The notes: generated by a model from the sequence alone, not told the origin. Positions 6,151-14,692 are shown, numbered from the stretch's first letter. The stretch: DNA of 17,467 nucleotides from an uncultured bacterium (GCA_905211505.1 CAJMAX010000020.1:1-17467), one strand, 5' to 3'. Numbers and translations are program-made.

Positions 6151-7167
6151 TTATATCGGAAAATCTTTATTTTGAGCAAGTTCATCTGCATTTTTTTTAG
6201 TTGCAACAGCATAATTAGCAGCTGTATCAAATATTCGTTTCTTTCGCTCAGCCGTGAATTTAGACCAGATTTCAGGTTCAATATAAAATTTATATTCATC
6301 TTCTCCAAGTTCAATTTTTGTAAAATTAGATTTTACAGCAATTTGTCGATATTCTGCAGACCGGGATTGCATTTTTTTCATAAATTCAGGATGAACTTGA
6401 GAATAATTATAAAGCTTTATACCGGAAAGAATTGGTACTACAAGAAAGCCGATAACTACTAAAATTGGAGCAAGAAGAACCCATACAACAGTCTGTTTTT
6501 CCTGATTTTTATGAAATTCCTCAAGAGTATCAAACTTTTCATTCCTTGCCCATTCATTACCCTTCATACCGCAAATAAGCATAAACGGAAACCAACCAAA
6601 AGTTAAACATAAAGGCAGCATCCATAATGTAGCAGACGCTCTGTTAAACAATCCCCAAATCCAGGTACCCAAAAACGCGCCCCAGTTAAATTTTATCAAA
6701 TTGTTTGCCGGTTTTTGAGAAGTAATTTTCCCCTTTGTAAATATTAAAATTAAAATTACAAAAAACGAAAACCACTTACCAAAAAATCCGGCACCGACAG
6801 GGGTATACCCCATAAAAATGATTACAGTTAAAATAGAAGATATAAGATAGACCCTATTATCATCAACTTCCCCGATAATATCTCTTACTCTTCGAACAAT
6901 ACTCTGGAAAAGTAGTCCTGATGAAACAAGCCCCATAACCGCAATCCAAATAGTTGCCCACATCGGCATTGCGGCAGTTTTTGAAGCCGTAATAGAAAAA
7001 TCAGCCATAAATTTAGGATTTAGCATCAATAAATAGATAAAAGGAGTCACCCAAAAAAGACTCTCAAATAATTGTATGCATAATACATTAATAATAAAAT
7101 TTCTACGCCCCAGAACCCCATTTACACCTAAAAATTTATTGGATTCTGCAAAATAATTATCATCCAT
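6151..7167 (-). CDS. DUF805-like multi-pass membrane protein with a second DUF2628-like membrane domain
   Basis: The 338-aa protein has an N-terminal half resembling DUF805 (GRRNFIINVLCIQLF at about 20-34, then hydrophobic helices) and a second half resembling DUF2628-type domains (FNWGAFLGTWIWGLFNR, then a GMKGNEWARN loop). About seven or eight hydrophobic segments precede a charged, cytoplasm-like tail (about 270-338). Function is unknown for either family; a membrane-housekeeping or envelope role is only a guess. AGAGGAG sits 9 nt before the ATG, inside the last codons of rmuC, 3 nt separates the two genes, and the two are probably co-transcribed. Confidence 0.75.
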   Translation of the reverse strand: MDDNYFAESNKFLGVNGVLGRRNFIINVLCIQLFESLFWVTPFIYLLMLNPKFMADFSITASKTAAMPMWATIWIAVMGLVSSGLLFQSIVRRVRDIIGEVDDNRVYLISSILTVIIFMGYTPVGAGFFGKWFSFFVILILIFTKGKITSQKPANNLIKFNWGAFLGTWIWGLFNRASATLWMLPLCLTFGWFPFMLICGMKGNEWARNEKFDTLEEFHKNQEKQTVVWVLLAPILVVIGFLVVPILSGIKLYNYSQVHPEFMKKMQSRSAEYRQIAVKSNFTKIELGEDEYKFYIEPEIWSKFTAERKKRIFDTAANYAVATKKNADELAQNKDFPI

Positions 7168-7170
7168 ATT

Positions 7171-8367
7171 TTAAACTCCTCTCTTTGCTGATTCTACTGT
7201 ATCTGTATCTTCTAGAAATTCTGATTGTATAGAATTTTCACAAAGTTTTCTGCCAGATTTTATATTTTTTGATTCTATACCAAATTCTTTTAATTTTTCA
7301 GCGTCTTTAAAAATACTGCCATTATTTTTTAACTTAAAACGATTAATTTCCGTTTGAATAGATTCAGAAGCGTTTTCAATTGTCTGTTGTATATTTAAAA
7401 GACGCTGCGAATGAACTGCAATATTATTATATAAAGATTCACCAACTTTAATTATATTTTGTACATTATCATAACATATCCTTGAAGCCCATAGCTGATT
7501 TACTAATCTAAGAGTTACCAGTAAAGACGAAGATCCAACTATAATAATATTTTTAGAGTTGGCATTTTCAATCACACCGCGAAAATCATAATCAGTATAA
7601 ATCAAATTAACGCATGCTTCAATCGGAATATACATCAATATAAACCCCGGTTGATTAGTATTCGGAATATCTTCATAGTTTTTCTTTGCTAATGTACTAA
7701 CACAGGTGTTCAAATCAGAAATAAATACTTTTTTAATACTATCATCGTCTGATTGTTTATATTCAATAAAATTTTTTAAAATCACTTTAGAATCAATAAT
7801 CAAATGTTTATCTTCTGGAAGTTTTATCAGAAAATCAGGTTTTACTCCATCCGAAACAAACTGTTTTGTATAATGTACATTTTCTTCCAAATTTGCAAAT
7901 TTTAAAATTTGTTCAAGCCACTCTTCACCAAATTCTCCCTTTAGATTTTGATTAGTAGTAAGAGCCTTTGCGTATTTTTCTGCAGTTGAAATAGCATTCT
8001 TTATCTCAAGAGATTCAAGTGCATGTGCCTTGTGATAAGATTCAATACTATCCTTGAATTCTTTTAAAAGTTTATTAATAGGATTTATTTCTTCTGATTT
8101 AAACAACTCAATTTTGCGATTCAAATCAGCAGAATGCTGTGAGAGCATATGCTCCTGTTGCATTTTCAAAGAATCCTGCGCAATTTTGGAAAACGCAACT
8201 TTTACCTCATTCAAAACATTTTCATTAAGCCCTGTTCGAGCTTTTAATTCCAGATTTTCAACCTGCAAAGTTAAAATTCTATTCTGATAAAATTTTGCAG
8301 CCGCAATCCAGGTCACAAGACCTGCAATCAATATACACAAAATCAAAATAACTATTTCCAAAACCAT
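7171..8367 (-). CDS. rmuC: DNA recombination protein RmuC
   Basis: With the ATG at 8367 the protein has 398 aa: a membrane helix at about 5-24, a coiled-coil-prone region (about 30-130) and the RmuC domain (about 140-330). The domain starts with GEFGEEWLEQIL (G144 onward) and continues with PDFLIKLP, IIDSKV, GFILMYIP and a conserved C-terminal helical region. RmuC proteins carry a predicted restriction-endonuclease-like core and limit inversions at short inverted repeats in E. coli; the activity here is inferred. A longer frame from 8427 exists, but only the 8367 start has a good Shine-Dalgarno (AGGTAGG about 8 nt upstream) and places the membrane helix at the N-terminus. It is the first gene of a minus-strand operon. 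Confidence 0.9.
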   Translation of the reverse strand: MVLEIVILILCILIAGLVTWIAAAKFYQNRILTLQVENLELKARTGLNENVLNEVKVAFSKIAQDSLKMQQEHMLSQHSADLNRKIELFKSEEINPINKLLKEFKDSIESYHKAHALESLEIKNAISTAEKYAKALTTNQNLKGEFGEEWLEQILKFANLEENVHYTKQFVSDGVKPDFLIKLPEDKHLIIDSKVILKNFIEYKQSDDDSIKKVFISDLNTCVSTLAKKNYEDIPNTNQPGFILMYIPIEACVNLIYTDYDFRGVIENANSKNIIIVGSSSLLVTLRLVNQLWASRICYDNVQNIIKVGESLYNNIAVHSQRLLNIQQTIENASESIQTEINRFKLKNNGSIFKDAEKLKEFGIESKNIKSGRKLCENSIQSEFLEDTDTVESAKRGV

Positions 8368-8472
8368 TTTATAACCTACCTGCAAACTTTTTCTTATTCT
8401 AACATATTTTACAAATATTACTAACATATTAGAAGATATGTGAAGCTAAACATGTTTCAAATATATCAAAAC

Positions 8473-8501
8473 TTGCACAATGCATATTTTTTAATTAGAA
8501 T
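8473..8501 (+). promoter_or_regulatory. Promoter of the gltA-type gene
   Basis: TTGCAC (8473-8478), a 17-nt AT-rich spacer and TAGAAT (8496-8501). The leader is about 40 nt with a GAAGGGAT ribosome-binding site about 8 nt before the ATG at 8547. Confidence 0.6.
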
Positions 8502-8546
8502 ATTGTTAATCTATTAATATCATTTTTTAGAAGAAGGGATAGAATT

Positions 8547-9917
8547 ATGGTTGTGGAAAGACAAAGAGTACAAGAACAAGATAAAATTCAAAGACGTTCA
8601 AATTTTGAACCAGTAGAGAGCAATTTGACACCTGAGCAGGTAAAACTGGAAGCTTCAAGATGTTTAAATTGTAAAAACCCTCGTTGCGTTCAAGGTTGTC
8701 CTGTTAATATCCAAATACCTGATTTCATTAAAGCTTTGAAAGAAGATAATTTGGAAGAAGCTGGGAAAATTATCAGAAAAACAAGTATGCTTCCATCTGT
8801 TTGTGGAAGAGTTTGTCCTCAGGAAAGACAATGCGAAGGCAACTGTATTCTCGGTATTAAAGGAGAAGCTGTTGCAATCGGCGCTTTAGAAAGATATGTT
8901 GGTGATAACACAGCAGCTGAAAAAACAGAAATAAAACCCTCAGGTAAAAAAGTTGCAATTGTTGGTTCAGGCTGCGCCGGAATTACTGCAGCAGCAGACC
9001 TGAGAAAAGCTGGCCATGAAGTTGTTGTATTCGAAGCTTTACACAAATTAGGCGGCGTACTTCGCTACGGAATCCCACCATTCAGATTACCTCGTGTAAT
9101 TCTTGATAGAGAAATCGAAAACCTTAAAGAAATGGGGGTTGAATTCCATACAAACGTCATCGTTGGAAAATCAATCACTCTTAAACAATTAAAAGATGAC
9201 GGCTTTGATGCGATATTTATTTGTTCAGGTGCAGGACTTCCAAAAATGATGAATATACCTGGAGAAAATTTAAACGGAGTATTCTCTGCTAACGAATTCT
9301 TAACCCGTGTAAACCTCATGGGTGCAGGTAGAGGAGATTGTGCGACACCTCTAAAAATAGGTAAAAAAGTTGCAGTAATCGGTGGCGGAAACGTTGCCAT
9401 GGATGCCGCCCGTACAGCGGTTCGTGTAGGTTTTGAAGAAGTATCAATTTTATACCGTAGAACAGAAAAAGAATTACCGGCTAGACTTGAAGAAATCAGA
9501 CACGCAAAAGAAGAAGGGGTTCAATTCAAATTCTTACACGCACCTGTTGAAATCTTAGAAAATGAAGGATATGTAGCAGGCATGAAATTTGAAATAATGG
9601 AACTTGGCGAACCTGATGCCTCTGGTAGAAGAAGACCTGTCGGCACAGGCGAATACGTAGTCGAAGATGTTGATACAGTAATCGTAGCTCTTGGAACAGG
9701 CCCTAATCCTATTATTCAACGTTCAGCAGAAGCCGAAGGCATGGAAATTATTACCGATGCAAAAGGCTATATTGAGGTTGACCCTGAAAAACGTTCTACA
9801 AACATTCCTTGCGTATTTGCAGGCGGTGATGTTGCACCTGTTGGAGCTTCAAATGCAATTAATGCGATGGGTGCAGGTAAAAAAGCAGCAAAAGCAATTA
9901 ATGATATGCTAAAATAA
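8547..9917 (+). CDS. gltA: NADPH-dependent glutamate synthase GltA-type (GltD/NfnB-like) iron-sulfur flavoprotein
   Basis: The 456-aa protein has the full architecture of the GltD-like oxidoreductase family. Two cysteine clusters for [4Fe-4S] binding are present (C39, C42, C47, C51 and C86, C90, C96, C100), then a Rossmann FAD site VAIVGSGCAG (136-145), an NAD(P)H site VAVIGGGNVA (275-284) and the C-terminal FAD motif FAGGDVAPVG around D428. It should move electrons between NAD(P)H and ferredoxin or a glutamate synthase partner. No glutamate synthase large subunit or NfnA-like partner lies next to it. It may therefore be the stand-alone homotetrameric 'gltA' type, or the large subunit (NfnB) of a transhydrogenase encoded elsewhere. 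It is monocistronic: own promoter before, strong terminator after. Confidence 0.9.
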   Translation: MVVERQRVQEQDKIQRRSNFEPVESNLTPEQVKLEASRCLNCKNPRCVQGCPVNIQIPDFIKALKEDNLEEAGKIIRKTSMLPSVCGRVCPQERQCEGNCILGIKGEAVAIGALERYVGDNTAAEKTEIKPSGKKVAIVGSGCAGITAAADLRKAGHEVVVFEALHKLGGVLRYGIPPFRLPRVILDREIENLKEMGVEFHTNVIVGKSITLKQLKDDGFDAIFICSGAGLPKMMNIPGENLNGVFSANEFLTRVNLMGAGRGDCATPLKIGKKVAVIGGGNVAMDAARTAVRVGFEEVSILYRRTEKELPARLEEIRHAKEEGVQFKFLHAPVEILENEGYVAGMKFEIMELGEPDASGRRRPVGTGEYVVEDVDTVIVALGTGPNPIIQRSAEAEGMEIITDAKGYIEVDPEKRSTNIPCVFAGGDVAPVGASNAINAMGAGKKAAKAINDMLK

Positions 9918-9937
9918 CCACAACAGAATAATCAAAT

Positions 9938-9976
9938 AAAAAAGGGTGGAATGGTAAGTCTTTTCACCCTTTTTTA
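9938..9976 (+). terminator. Terminator of the gltA-type gene
   Basis: An 11-bp perfect stem AAAAAAGGGTG (9938-9948) / CACCCTTTTTT (9965-9975), starting about 20 nt after the stop codon, with a T-run in the 3' arm. Confidence 0.85.
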
Positions 9977-9993
9977 TTATCAAGTAAAACATC

Positions 9994-10022
9994 TTGCGAA
10001 TAACTAAAAAAAATGATACAGT
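9994..10022 (+). promoter_or_regulatory. Putative promoter of the 10043-11350 gene pair
   Basis: TTGCGA (9994-9999), a 17-nt spacer and TACAGT (10017-10022). The predicted start near 10029 is upstream of the ATG at 10043 but downstream of an in-frame ATG at 10013, which supports the shorter gene. Confidence 0.4.
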
Positions 10023-10042
10023 ATAGCTATAGGAGAATAAAA

Positions 10043-10483
10043 ATGAGCTTTGACGAAGAAGGTAAGCAAATTGCGGAACCAATCACGCAGAATGATTCGG
10101 ATTCAAAACTATTTAAATTAGACATGCCTATCGGTAAACTTAAATTTTTTGTAAATTCCATCATACTTTTTGCAATACATCTGGTAATTATAGGATTATA
10201 TTGCCTAATATACTTTATGACAAAAACACCCGAATCCTACATAGCTCTTTTAGGAATTTTTCTATTGATTTTCGGAATCCCTATGCTATATTTAAACTTC
10301 GTTAATTACACAAAAAGAATGTGGGATATCACAGGCAGTTTTCATAGAGGTTTATGGTTTACAGTAGGATTATTTGCAATCTCTTCTATATGCATATTTT
10401 TATTTCCTATTGCAATATTATTTTTCTATTTTGCAATGATTTTTATGCCAGGTGAACTTGTTAACAGTAGTAAAGATATTTAA
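10043..10483 (+). CDS. Small DUF805-like membrane protein
   Basis: The 146-aa protein has a polar N-terminus (about 1-30) followed by four hydrophobic segments. The block YTKRMWDITGSFHRGLW, between the second and third of them, corresponds to the RRLHDIGKSGWW-type loop of DUF805 proteins, and it ends near MPGELVNSS, like the PG motif late in that family. Function is unknown. The ATG at 10043 is preferred over one at 10013 because AGGAG precedes it by 7-8 nt and the predicted transcription start lies between the two. The next gene begins 3 nt after its stop, so the two are an operon. Confidence 0.72.
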   Translation: MSFDEEGKQIAEPITQNDSDSKLFKLDMPIGKLKFFVNSIILFAIHLVIIGLYCLIYFMTKTPESYIALLGIFLLIFGIPMLYLNFVNYTKRMWDITGSFHRGLWFTVGLFAISSICIFLFPIAILFFYFAMIFMPGELVNSSKDI

Positions 10484-10486
10484 TTT

Positions 10487-11350
10487 ATGAATAAAATTTC
10501 TTATGCAAAAAGGTTTATATTATCATTTTTAATAACGCTAATAATAACTTCTCCGGTTTTAGCATTAAATTTTGACGTATCCGTAGATGAAGAAATAAAA
10601 AAGAAATATAATACAAACAAAATTCAAGAAGATACGCTTCCACCACTGCCAAAAGTCGACAAACAACCGTCAGCTCCGCAAAAGCCACAACAAACTACAA
10701 CAACACAAGTTCCAACAACGACTCCTGTATACACTACAACTGTACCAATAATTACAAAAACTGATAAAAAAACTGCACTGAGAATTCCATCAAGAACAAA
10801 GTTTCAAGTTCGCTCAAATCAGGTTATATCAGATTGGTTAAGAGAGGGTAATACAGTTTCTTTTACATCATACGCCCCTGTTTATAAAAAAAATATAACA
10901 ATTCCTGCAGGAACAGTTTTTAAAGGAGTTATTGCAGATTCTCACAGACCTCAAATGTCAGGGAACGGCGGACTTGTAGTATTAAGAGTTACCAGCATGA
11001 ACTATAATGGAAAAACAGTACCTCTGAATGCTAAAATTACCAAAGCGAATACTAAAAAAATATTTTTGAATAATATGAAAGGGAAAAGACAATACTGGGC
11101 AAATGTTGGCAAACAAATAGATAAAGGTGAAAATTTCTTCAAGAAGACCAGACGAACATCTAAAAAACTTGCAGACAACCCTGTTGGCTGGATAATCTCA
11201 CCAATTCCAACAATATTTGGACTTGCAGGGTATGCAGTAACAACAGTATCATCTCCGGTATTAGCCATATTTTCGAAAGGCGGTAATATCTCAATTCCTG
11301 CCGGCAGCAATTTTGAAATTAAACTTCTAACTGAGGCATATATTTACTAA
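10487..11350 (+). CDS. Exported Thr/Pro-rich protein of unknown function with paired IPAG motifs
   Basis: The 287-aa protein has a signal peptide (about 1-26, positive N-terminus, hydrophobic core, PVLA-L cleavage region) and a low-complexity Pro/Gln/Thr linker at about 50-90. The C-terminal domain appears beta-rich, and IPAGTVFKGVI at about 140 and ISIPAGSNFEIKL near the end repeat the same motif. Such IPAG-T/S strands followed by a G-x-L-x-V/L-x-V-x-x-M-x-Y-N-G-K stretch resemble, loosely, the VirB10/TrbI-type beta-barrel. No secretion-system gene is nearby, so no function is claimed. It lies 3 nt after the DUF805-like gene, without a clear Shine-Dalgarno, and overlaps the convergent gene by 4 nt. 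Confidence 0.7.
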   Translation: MNKISYAKRFILSFLITLIITSPVLALNFDVSVDEEIKKKYNTNKIQEDTLPPLPKVDKQPSAPQKPQQTTTTQVPTTTPVYTTTVPIITKTDKKTALRIPSRTKFQVRSNQVISDWLREGNTVSFTSYAPVYKKNITIPAGTVFKGVIADSHRPQMSGNGGLVVLRVTSMNYNGKTVPLNAKITKANTKKIFLNNMKGKRQYWANVGKQIDKGENFFKKTRRTSKKLADNPVGWIISPIPTIFGLAGYAVTTVSSPVLAIFSKGGNISIPAGSNFEIKLLTEAYIY

Positions 11351-11700
11351 CCTCTATACGGATGTAAAATATTTGGATTATATTTATCTCTTATATAATA
11401 AGGCTTTCTTATTTTCTGTTTATTTGGATTATTTAAATTATTCCATCTTAATCTGACATCAATAACTGGTTCATTAGCCCATTTTTTAAATAATTTATTG
11501 GCCACCTTTACATCGCCACCATCTTCAACAAAATCCGCATACTTATAATTGGCATCAAGATGTTTTTGAGGCTTTGCTTGAACATTTCGATACATATTTA
11601 TGTACGCTTTTTGATATTTTCTTACAGGAGCCAATGCTAATAACCCCATTATCATGAATACAAATAAGACAACCCATATTTTATGCAACAAACCATTCAT
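11347..11700 (-). CDS. Small membrane-anchored hypothetical protein (117 aa)
   Basis: A single N-terminal hydrophobic helix (about residues 8-25, KIWVVLFVFMIMGLLALAP) is followed by a basic, Asn/Lys/Tyr-rich domain of about 90 residues, including VANKLFKKWANEPVIDVRLRWNN. It looks like a signal-anchor protein with an exposed tail; I do not recognise the family. The stop TAG (11347-11349) overlaps the TAA of the convergent gene. No Shine-Dalgarno precedes the ATG, and a promoter-like pair ends only 6 nt upstream, so the mRNA may be leaderless. Confidence 0.6.
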   Translation of the reverse strand: MNGLLHKIWVVLFVFMIMGLLALAPVRKYQKAYINMYRNVQAKPQKHLDANYKYADFVEDGGDVKVANKLFKKWANEPVIDVRLRWNNLNNPNKQKIRKPYYIRDKYNPNILHPYRG

Positions 11701-11706
11701 AGTAAA

Positions 11707-11735
11707 ATGATAACAGATTTCACGATATAAGTAAA
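11707..11735 (-). promoter_or_regulatory. Putative promoter giving a leaderless transcript of the 11347-11700 gene
   Basis: On the minus strand, TTTACT (11730-11735), a 17-nt spacer and TATCAT (11707-11712). The -10 box ends 6 nt before the ATG at 11700, so transcription would start at or within a base or two of the start codon. Confidence 0.4.
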
Positions 11736-11766
11736 CAAAAATCTTTATATTTCAATTGTAAAATTA

Positions 11767-11795
11767 TTGTTAAATATCTATTTATTCTCTATAAT
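11767..11795 (+). promoter_or_regulatory. hppA promoter
   Basis: TTGTTA (11767-11772), a 17-nt spacer and a perfect TATAAT (11790-11795). The start would lie near 11802, leaving a leader of about 33 nt with AAGGAG before the ATG at 11835. Confidence 0.7.
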
Positions 11796-11834
11796 AAGAG
11801 AGTGAACAAACTTTTGAAAAAAGGAGAGAGAACA

Positions 11835-14249
11835 ATGATTAAAAAGTTTACTTCACTAATGGCTCTTTTCACAATGTTTGCCATTGGTATTTCACCTGCA
11901 TTTGCAAGTGAAGCCGATTTGGTTGTTCCAAGCATCAAGTGTATTTCTCCAAGCAGTTATACACTATTATTAATTGGACTTGGAATTTCTATTATCGGAT
12001 TGATTTTCGGACTTGTTGAATTCTTGAAAATCAAAAAATTAGACGTTCATAAAGCTATGGACGAAGTTGGAAACACTATTTTTGAAACCTGTAAAACTTA
12101 TCTGGTTCAACAAGGAAAATTCTTGTTAGTTTTAGAAGTTTTAATCGGTCTATGTATTGCATTCTACTTCGGGTACCTCCAAAAAATGGGTATTGCCGGA
12201 GTATTAACAATTCTTGGCTGGTCTATTATCGGTATTTTAGGCTCATACGCTGTTGCCTGGTTCGGCATCAGAATGAATACTTTAGCAAATTCAAGAACTG
12301 CGTTTGCAGCTCTTAAAGGAAACCCTTTAAATATTTTAAATATTCCTTTAAAAGCTGGTATGAGTATTGGTGTATTACTGGTATCTGTTGAATTAATTAT
12401 GATGCTTGTAATTCTCTTATTTATCCCTGGAGAAATTGCAGGAGCTTGCTTCATTGGTTTTGCTATCGGTGAATCTTTAGGTGCTTCTGCTCTTCGTGTT
12501 GCAGGCGGTATCTTCACAAAAATTGCAGATATTGGTTCAGACTTGATGAAAATCCAATTCGGTATCAAAGAAGATGACCCTAGAAACCCTGGTGTTATTG
12601 CGGACTGTACAGGTGATAATGCAGGAGACTCAATCGGACCTACAGCTGACGGTTTTGAAACTTACGGCGTAACAGGTGTAGCTCTTGTAAGTTTTATTTT
12701 ACTTGCAGTTTTAGGTAAAGAAAATCAGGTTCAATTATTAGCCTGGATTTTCGTTATGAGATTCTTAATGATTGTTACTTCTGTTGTTGCATACTGGTTT
12801 AACGGAATTATAGATAAATTCTACGCAAAATCAACAGAAAAATTCGACTTTGAAGTTCCATTAACAAGACTTGTTTGGATTACTTCAATCTTATCAATCG
12901 GTATGACTTTTGGTGTAAGTTACTGGTTATTGAATTCAATGGGACACCACATCTGGTTAGTATTATCTTGTATTATTTCTTGCGGGACTCTAGGTGCAGC
13001 CCTGATTCCGGAATTTACAAAGATATTCACATCTCCAAAAGCAAAACATACAGAAGAAGTCGTTACAGCTTCTCGCGAAGGCGGAGCTTCTCTTACAATC
13101 CTTTCAGGTATTGTTTCAGGAAACTTCTCTGGCTTCTGGATTGGCATGGTAATTGTACTACTTATGGGACTTGCTTACTTTGCAAGCACTTATATTCCTG
13201 AATCATTAATGGGATACTCTTCAGTATTCGCATTCGGTCTTGTAGCATTTGGTTTCTTAGGAATGGGTCCTGTAACAATTGCAGTTGATTCATACGGTCC
13301 GGTTACTGACAATGCTCAATCTGTTTACGAATTATCATTAATTGAAGAACTTCCTGATGTTAAAGGTCAAATTAAAGAACAATACGGATTTGATGCAGAC
13401 TTTGACAATGCTAAACAATACTTAGAAGAAAATGATGGAGCTGGTAACACATTCAAAGCAACATCAAAACCGGTACTTATCGGAACAGCTGTTGTTGGTG
13501 CTACTACAATGATTTTCTCTTTGATTCTTGTTATTAGAAACACTTTAGGTATTCAACCTGAAATGATTCTGAACCTGCTAAATCCTTATACATTATTAGG
13601 ATTATTAACAGGTGGAGCAGTTATTTACTGGTTCAGCGGAGCGTCTATGCAAGCTGTTACAACAGGAGCTTACCGTGCTGTTGAATACATCAAAGATAAC
13701 ATCAAATTAGGTGATGCTGATGAAAAATGTGCAAACGTAGCAAATTCAAAAGAAGTTGTAAAAATTTGTACTCAATATGCACAAAAAGGTATGGTTAATA
13801 TCTTTATAGCATTATTCACTTTTGCTTTAGCACTTGCTTGTTTGTCAGCTCCAGGTGCTAAAACTCAATTAGCAGTATCATTCTTTGTAAGTTATCTTGT
13901 TGCAATTGCAGTATTTGGTCTATTCCAGGCTGTATTTATGGCAAACGCCGGCGGGTGCTGGGATAATGCTAAGAAAATTGTTGAAGTTGATTTGAAAGAA
14001 AAAGGTACTCAACTACATGAAGCTACAGTTGTTGGCGATACAGTTGGCGATCCATTCAAAGATACATCATCAGTTGCAATGAATCCAATTATTAAATTTA
14101 CAACTTTATTTGGTTTGTTAGCAATGGAAATTGCAATCAACGAATCATTTAGACAAGTTGCACCATATGTTGGTATAGTATTTTTAATAATTGCACTTAT
14201 TTTTGTTATCAGATCTTTCTACGGAATGAGAATTCCGACTAAGAAATAA
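11835..14249 (+). CDS. hppA: Membrane-bound proton-type pyrophosphatase (divergent, K+-independent signature)
   Basis: This multi-pass pump couples PPi hydrolysis to ion export. Motifs: EDDPRNPGVIAD (246-257), D257-CTGDNAGD265, YGPVTDNAQ, GGCWDNAKK and GDPFKDTS (D739, K742, D743), all for Mg-PPi binding. GNTFKATSK has K541 where K+-dependent enzymes have Ala, pointing to a K+-independent, H+-pumping enzyme. The usual D-x7-K-x-E motif is altered: D232 is followed by six residues, then K239-I-Q241. The 804-aa length exceeds the usual 660-770 aa, partly from an N-terminal signal-peptide-like stretch ending AFA-SEA (about residue 25). The ATG at 11835 is chosen because AAGGAG precedes it; a GTG at 11802 coincides with the predicted transcription start. 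It is monocistronic. Confidence 0.95.
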   Translation: MIKKFTSLMALFTMFAIGISPAFASEADLVVPSIKCISPSSYTLLLIGLGISIIGLIFGLVEFLKIKKLDVHKAMDEVGNTIFETCKTYLVQQGKFLLVLEVLIGLCIAFYFGYLQKMGIAGVLTILGWSIIGILGSYAVAWFGIRMNTLANSRTAFAALKGNPLNILNIPLKAGMSIGVLLVSVELIMMLVILLFIPGEIAGACFIGFAIGESLGASALRVAGGIFTKIADIGSDLMKIQFGIKEDDPRNPGVIADCTGDNAGDSIGPTADGFETYGVTGVALVSFILLAVLGKENQVQLLAWIFVMRFLMIVTSVVAYWFNGIIDKFYAKSTEKFDFEVPLTRLVWITSILSIGMTFGVSYWLLNSMGHHIWLVLSCIISCGTLGAALIPEFTKIFTSPKAKHTEEVVTASREGGASLTILSGIVSGNFSGFWIGMVIVLLMGLAYFASTYIPESLMGYSSVFAFGLVAFGFLGMGPVTIAVDSYGPVTDNAQSVYELSLIEELPDVKGQIKEQYGFDADFDNAKQYLEENDGAGNTFKATSKPVLIGTAVVGATTMIFSLILVIRNTLGIQPEMILNLLNPYTLLGLLTGGAVIYWFSGASMQAVTTGAYRAVEYIKDNIKLGDADEKCANVANSKEVVKICTQYAQKGMVNIFIALFTFALALACLSAPGAKTQLAVSFFVSYLVAIAVFGLFQAVFMANAGGCWDNAKKIVEVDLKEKGTQLHEATVVGDTVGDPFKDTSSVAMNPIIKFTTLFGLLAMEIAINESFRQVAPYVGIVFLIIALIFVIRSFYGMRIPTKK

Positions 14250-14261
14250 CATCATAAATAG

Positions 14262-14304
14262 AAAAAGGCGGCGGTCCACATAAAATGTACCGCCGCCTTT
14301 TTTA
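14262..14304. terminator. Strong bidirectional terminator after hppA
   Basis: A 14-bp GC-rich perfect stem, AAAAAGGCGGCGGT / ACCGCCGCCTTTTT, with a short inner ACAT/ATGT pairing and T-runs on both outer sides. It serves hppA and the convergent small gene that ends at 14313. Confidence 0.9.
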
Positions 14305-14312
14305 TATCCACA

Positions 14313-14564
14313 TTACATTAAATCTTCAGTATCATGTAACATTTGCGAATAGTTTATTTTATCTAAATACTGCCTTGCATTAACATACTCATATTCAGAA
14401 ATTTGCTCGGCATTTCTCTCTAAGTTTTTTCTCAAATCCACAACAGGATTGAAATCTGTCATTTTTACTTTCTCATTTTCAATAATCGCTTCAACTATAT
14501 CACCAACTTTACAACATTTTGCCATATGCATTTCGGGGTTCTTAACATAAAAATTAATTTTCAT
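14313..14564 (-). CDS. Hypothetical 83-aa soluble protein
   Basis: The ATG at 14564 follows AAGGAG by 6 nt on the minus strand, a far better start than the upstream in-frame ATG at 14642. The product starts MKINFYVKNPEMHMAKCCKVGD, contains a Cys-Cys pair, a VGDIVEAIIENEKV stretch that could form a beta-strand hairpin, and a charged helical C-terminal half rich in Glu, Tyr and Asn. No signal peptide or membrane segment. I do not recognise the family. It shares only the terminator with hppA. Confidence 0.6.
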   Translation of the reverse strand: MKINFYVKNPEMHMAKCCKVGDIVEAIIENEKVKMTDFNPVVDLRKNLERNAEQISEYEYVNARQYLDKINYSQMLHDTEDLM

Positions 14565-14692
14565 TTGGTCTCCTTGTCTAATTTCCACATTCTTATTAAA
14601 ACAAAAAATAAAAAGATTTGCGCTTAAATTCAATACTAACAAAAAATTTATTTACGAGTTTTAGTTATATATATACAAAACTTAAAAAATCA

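Noticed and set aside
8368..8427. N-terminal extension of RmuC
   Set aside because: The upstream ATG lacks a Shine-Dalgarno and would put 20 basic residues ahead of the membrane helix. The ATG at 8367 has AGGTAGG at correct spacing.
10013..10042. Longer start for the small DUF805-like protein
   Set aside because: It overlaps the predicted -10 box, lies upstream of the predicted transcription start and lacks a ribosome-binding site.
12164..12568. Minus-strand frame inside hppA
   Set aside because: Antisense shadow of a strongly conserved membrane-protein gene.
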